This document shows, in pieces, positions 15,439-17,862 of a stretch of 17,862 nt of DNA. Numbering within the stretch: position 1 is the stretch's first letter; each line of letters begins with the position of its first letter. A program made the position numbers and the translations under genes. The DNA lies in assembly GCA_934230685.1 (NCBI GenBank), contig CAKQFF010000027.1, positions 1-17,862 of the forward strand. The letters are read 5' to 3'. This DNA comes from an uncultured Prevotella sp. Lineage in GTDB: Bacteria > Bacteroidota > Bacteroidia > Bacteroidales > Bacteroidaceae. Below the pieces are notes generated by a model, which saw only the letters and a program-made list of their open reading frames with translations, had not been told where the DNA came from and did not search any database.

Positions 15439-16365
15439 ATGAAAAAGGTAAAGATGTTGCTTATTGTCATGGCAATGTTGCCTACATTTGCCATGGCTCA
15501 GACAGGTATAGATAAGGCTTTTGAACAATTAAAGCGTAGTGGTGTTGAAGAAATCTCGGTAAGCAAGGAGACTGACATTGATGATGATGGCAAGCGTTGT
15601 GTTTATGAGGTTTATGGATATGAAGTGCCTAAGAAAAGCTCGCAGTTCAAGAAGCTCCTTGCAGCGTTCGACGACGAGAAAAAAATTTCTTATTCAGTAA
15701 ATAAGCGAATGAAGGGTGCGTCTGTCGAGCCGCTGAGTATAGGCTATGGCAAGAATGCAGAAAAGTCGAAGGAATTTGGAACAAGCACCGACCGTAACTA
15801 CTTCATGCTTTTCTTTCAAGATCCGAAGGATGGGTTGCGCCGTATGTGCTATGTGCTTACATGGTATGATTCAGATACTTCTTCAGGTTCATATACTGTT
15901 TATCTGACTTATATCTATAGCAAGGACCCGAAGCGCATAGGGAAGAAAACGCAGTCTGACGATGACAGGCAAACATCGATAACAGTGCGGCCTGATGGCA
16001 CAATCATTAAGATGAATCGTATAACAGGCAACACCGTGGTACTACATCCACAGAATACTGACGGGAAGGATTCTAATAAGGAAGTTATAAAGACAGGCTA
16101 CGACTTTATAAAAGCCTTCAACGATTTGCGCAGCCAGTATGTGAGGGCTGTGGATTTTGCTGGCAAAGACCAGACGTTCTTCTCTGAGTCGATAATGAAG
16201 ATAGTGAATTCCATTCTCGAACTGTGCTATAATCACAATAAAGTGCTGAGTGTTAACGAGAAGAGCACATGTTGCAGAATGCTGGATGATATGAAGCGCA
16301 ATTCAAGCGACAAAGGTGTGCAGGAGGCTTTGGGACTTGCTGAAAAATATGTGAGAGGCCTTTAA
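15439..16365 (+). CDS. Secreted protein of unknown function, third gene of the sigma-factor cluster
   Basis: This is a 308-residue exported protein that I do not recognise. It has a clear signal peptide (cleavage likely after FAMA, residue 20) and no lipobox Cys, so it should be periplasmic or secreted. The mature start GIDKAFEQLKRSGVEEISVSK resembles the opening of small Bacteroidota DUF4252-like exported proteins, but I cannot confirm kinship. The middle is beta-rich (about 110-180, FMLFFQDPKDG, SYTVYLTYIYSKD) and the C-terminal 100 residues look helical. There is no enzyme motif. It starts 71 bases after the putative anti-sigma gene and is probably co-expressed. It could be a sensor partner or an output of the system. 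Confidence 0.8.
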   Translation: MKKVKMLLIVMAMLPTFAMAQTGIDKAFEQLKRSGVEEISVSKETDIDDDGKRCVYEVYGYEVPKKSSQFKKLLAAFDDEKKISYSVNKRMKGASVEPLSIGYGKNAEKSKEFGTSTDRNYFMLFFQDPKDGLRRMCYVLTWYDSDTSSGSYTVYLTYIYSKDPKRIGKKTQSDDDRQTSITVRPDGTIIKMNRITGNTVVLHPQNTDGKDSNKEVIKTGYDFIKAFNDLRSQYVRAVDFAGKDQTFFSESIMKIVNSILELCYNHNKVLSVNEKSTCCRMLDDMKRNSSDKGVQEALGLAEKYVRGL

Positions 16366-16445
16366 TTCTTGACAGAATGCTGTTAAATAAGATTAAATAA
16401 TATGTATAAATAGTCGGCAAATACTCACGTGTGATAGAAAATGTG

Positions 16446-16453
16446 TAATTTTG
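16446..16453 (+). promoter_or_regulatory. Candidate -7 promoter element for the rplM operon
   Basis: TAATTTTG followed by CAG matches the Bacteroidota -7 element TAnnTTTG. It lies 150 bases upstream of the rplM start and so implies a long leader. No clear -33 TTG is seen. Confidence 0.6.
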
Positions 16454-16460
16454 CAGACCG

Positions 16461-16603
16461 ATTAATCGGGGATACACTTAGAGTCCCCATGCATGAGAGT
16501 GTTAATAGCGTTCGCTAAAGAATAGGCCAAGCGGCGTGGTTAGAGAATCGCTCGTGCAAAATTAAAAAGAAATGTTTTTTAGTAGTAATTTTTAAATTTA
16601 ACA
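16461..16603 (+). promoter_or_regulatory. Structured 5' leader of the rplM-rpsI ribosomal protein transcript
   Basis: The leader is GC-richer than its surroundings and holds several possible stems. GGGGA (16468-16472) can pair with TCCCC (16484-16488), and ACACT (16474-16478) with AGTGT (16498-16502); the two are interleaved and so would form a pseudoknot or be alternatives. TAGC/GCTA (16506-16509 and 16514-16517) closes a GTTC tetraloop. Long leaders before ribosomal protein genes often carry autoregulatory structures. No ORF with support is present. Confidence 0.5.
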
Positions 16604-17065
16604 ATGAACACTTTAAGTTACAAGACTATTTCCGCTAACAAGGAAACAGCTAAGAAGGAGTGGGTGGTTATTGATGCCACAGACCAGGTTGTAGGTCGTC
16701 TCTGCTCTAAAGTAGCAAAATTAATCCGCGGAAAGTACAAGCCAAACTTCACACCTAACGTAGACTGTGGAGACAATGTAATCATCATCAACGCTGCCAA
16801 GGCAGTTTTCACTGGTAAGAAGGAAACTGACAAGGTCTACACACGTTATACTGGCTATCCTGGTGGACAGCGCTTCAATACTCCGGCTGAGCTCCGCAAG
16901 CGTCCTGACGGAATGGACAAGATCATTCGTCACGCTGTAAAGGGTATGCTCCCGAAGGGTCCTCTTGGTCGTCACTTGCTCGACAACCTCTATATCTATG
17001 ATGGCACAGAGCACAAGCACGAGGCTCAGCAGCCGAAGGCTATCGATATTAACCAGTATAAATAA
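16604..17065 (+). CDS. rplM: 50S ribosomal protein L13
   Basis: This 153-residue protein is ribosomal protein uL13 of the large subunit. Family marks are KKEWVVIDATDQVVGRLCSK near the N-terminus, GDNVIIINAAKAVFTGKK (55-72), YTRYTGYPGG and MLPKGPLGRHLLDNLYIYDG toward the C-terminus. Length is typical for Bacteroidota. It is followed after 10 bases by rpsI, the conserved rplM-rpsI pair. The start at 16604 follows an A/T-rich leader with no Shine-Dalgarno motif. Confidence 0.98.
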   Translation: MNTLSYKTISANKETAKKEWVVIDATDQVVGRLCSKVAKLIRGKYKPNFTPNVDCGDNVIIINAAKAVFTGKKETDKVYTRYTGYPGGQRFNTPAELRKRPDGMDKIIRHAVKGMLPKGPLGRHLLDNLYIYDGTEHKHEAQQPKAIDINQYK

Positions 17066-17075
17066 AGCATAGAAG

Positions 17076-17462
17076 ATGGAAATGATTAATGCAATTGGTC
17101 GCCGTAAGAGTGCCGTAGCTCGTGTTTATCTCACAGAGGGCACTGGTAAGATCACTATCAACAAAGTAGAACTCGAGAAGTACTTCCCATCAGCAATTCT
17201 GCAGTATGTTGTTAAGCAGCCGCTGCTTTTGCTCGATGTGGCAGAGAAATATGATATCAAGGTAAACCTCGACGGTGGCGGTTTCACAGGTCAGAGCCAG
17301 GCTCTCCGCCTCGCTATCGCACGCGCACTCGTTAAGGTTGACGCTGAGGACAAGAAGGCACTCAAGGCTCAGGGCTTCCTTACACGTGACGCCCGTGAGG
17401 TTGAGCGTAAGAAGCCGGGTCAGCCGAAGGCACGCCGTCGCTTCCAGTTCAGCAAGCGTTAA
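17076..17462 (+). CDS. rpsI: 30S ribosomal protein S9
   Basis: This 128-residue protein is ribosomal protein uS9 of the small subunit. It shows NAIGRRKSAVARVYL at the N-terminus, the GGGFTGQSQALRLAIARAL segment (65-83), and the basic tail KKPGQPKARRRFQFSKR that reaches the P-site tRNA. A second Met at residue 3 (17082) would also give a plausible start (MINAIGRRKS). It is co-transcribed with rplM. Confidence 0.98.
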   Translation: MEMINAIGRRKSAVARVYLTEGTGKITINKVELEKYFPSAILQYVVKQPLLLLDVAEKYDIKVNLDGGGFTGQSQALRLAIARALVKVDAEDKKALKAQGFLTRDAREVERKKPGQPKARRRFQFSKR

Positions 17463-17795
17463 TATTTGGACACTGGCTGATACACCTTATTATATATGGC
17501 ATACGCCAATATGTATATGTGTGGCTTAGTCAAGCTCCAAAGTTTAGCATCCAAACTCGTGAGACCGAATACGAATTGGAATATTTGAATCTTGAATCAG
17601 GAATTAACGTTTTGAGTTGAAGATTTTTTGGATTGTGAGTTCATTCTCAATATTCAAAATCATCATTCAAAATTGAACAATTCAACATCGGCGCAGCCGA
17701 CAATTCAAAATTCAACACTCAACATTCAAAATTCGTTACTCTCGGGCTGGTTCAATTCAACTCAAAGGAAAGTAAACAAATTAACAAACAAAGAA
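17463..17795. repeat. 333-bp gap with ATTCAA-type low-complexity repeats between rpsI and rpsB
   Basis: No gene is visible. From about 17580 the DNA is made of variants of ATTCAA and its complement. TTTGAGTTGAA (17611-17621) has an exact reverse complement at 17756-17766, enclosing the rest. A small stable stem TCGGC/GCCGA with a GCA loop sits inside (17688-17700). Any rpsB promoter would also have to lie here, but I see no good TAnnTTTG match. Confidence 0.6.
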
Positions 17796-17862
17796 ATGTC
17801 AAGAACTAATTTTGACCAGTTGTTAGAGGCAGGCTGTCACTTTGGCCACCTCCGTCGTAAGT
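17796..17862 (+). CDS. rpsB: 30S ribosomal protein S2, 5' end only
   Basis: Only the first 22 codons are in the window. They read MSRTNFDQLLEAGCHFGHLR and then RK, which matches the highly conserved N-terminus of ribosomal protein uS2 (LLEAGCHFGH). The ATG at 17796 follows an A-rich leader. The order rplM-rpsI-rpsB is usual for Bacteroidota, normally followed by tsf. The gene continues past the window end. Confidence 0.95.
   Translation, partial: MSRTNFDQLLEAGCHFGHLRRK

Noticed and set aside
16461-16560. Possible tRNA in the rplM leader because of the GTTCGC segment
   Set aside because: No acceptor stem, anticodon arm or CCA-proximal pairing can be drawn around it.

Overview
The window looks like chromosomal DNA from a member of the Bacteroidales, most likely Prevotella or a close relative. 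Evidence: a SusD-type polysaccharide utilization locus (PUL), lipoproteins with an acidic stretch right after the lipobox Cys, TAnnTTTG-type -7 promoter elements, A-rich leaders without Shine-Dalgarno motifs, and moderate GC with AT-rich intergenic DNA. The genus is an inference.

Layout. (1) About 1-6865, plus strand: the end of a beta-1,4-galactan PUL. It runs susD (3' end only), a SusE/SusF-like surface lipoprotein, a GH53 endo-galactanase lipoprotein, a second GH53 with an ordinary signal peptide, and a GH2 beta-galactosidase. Gene content and order match what is known of Bacteroides pectic-galactan PULs. The likely division of labour is surface binding and cutting by lipoproteins, import through a SusC/D pair upstream of the window, then trimming to galactose in the periplasm. 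The intercistronic gaps carry hairpins, a 3 x 22 bp tandem repeat and two inverted copies of a G/C-rich palindrome. (2) 6866-7943: a long imperfect hairpin made of 18-bp units, then a convergent AraC-type regulator. (3) 7944-8267: a divergent intergenic region with two candidate -7 elements and two perfect inverted repeats. (4) 8268-9366: asd and a strong, probably bidirectional terminator. (5) 9400-11311, minus strand: a LytS/LytTR-type histidine kinase and response regulator pair. (6) 11432-13750, minus strand: a compact run cutC - M20 deacylase (argE-like) - guaD. (7) 13940-16365, plus strand: an ECF-like sigma factor with a TTG start, a single-pass membrane protein with an anti-sigma-like layout and a periplasmic coiled coil, and a secreted protein I do not recognise. 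(8) 16446-17862: the ribosomal protein cluster rplM-rpsI-rpsB (rpsB cut by the window end), with a structured leader before rplM and a 333-bp gap full of ATTCAA-type repeats before rpsB.

Most genes are familiar. The least explained parts are the sigma/membrane/secreted trio, the repeat elements between PUL genes, the inverted repeats around the araC/asd promoters, and the rplM leader. I saw no tRNA, rRNA, CRISPR array, insertion sequence or phage gene.
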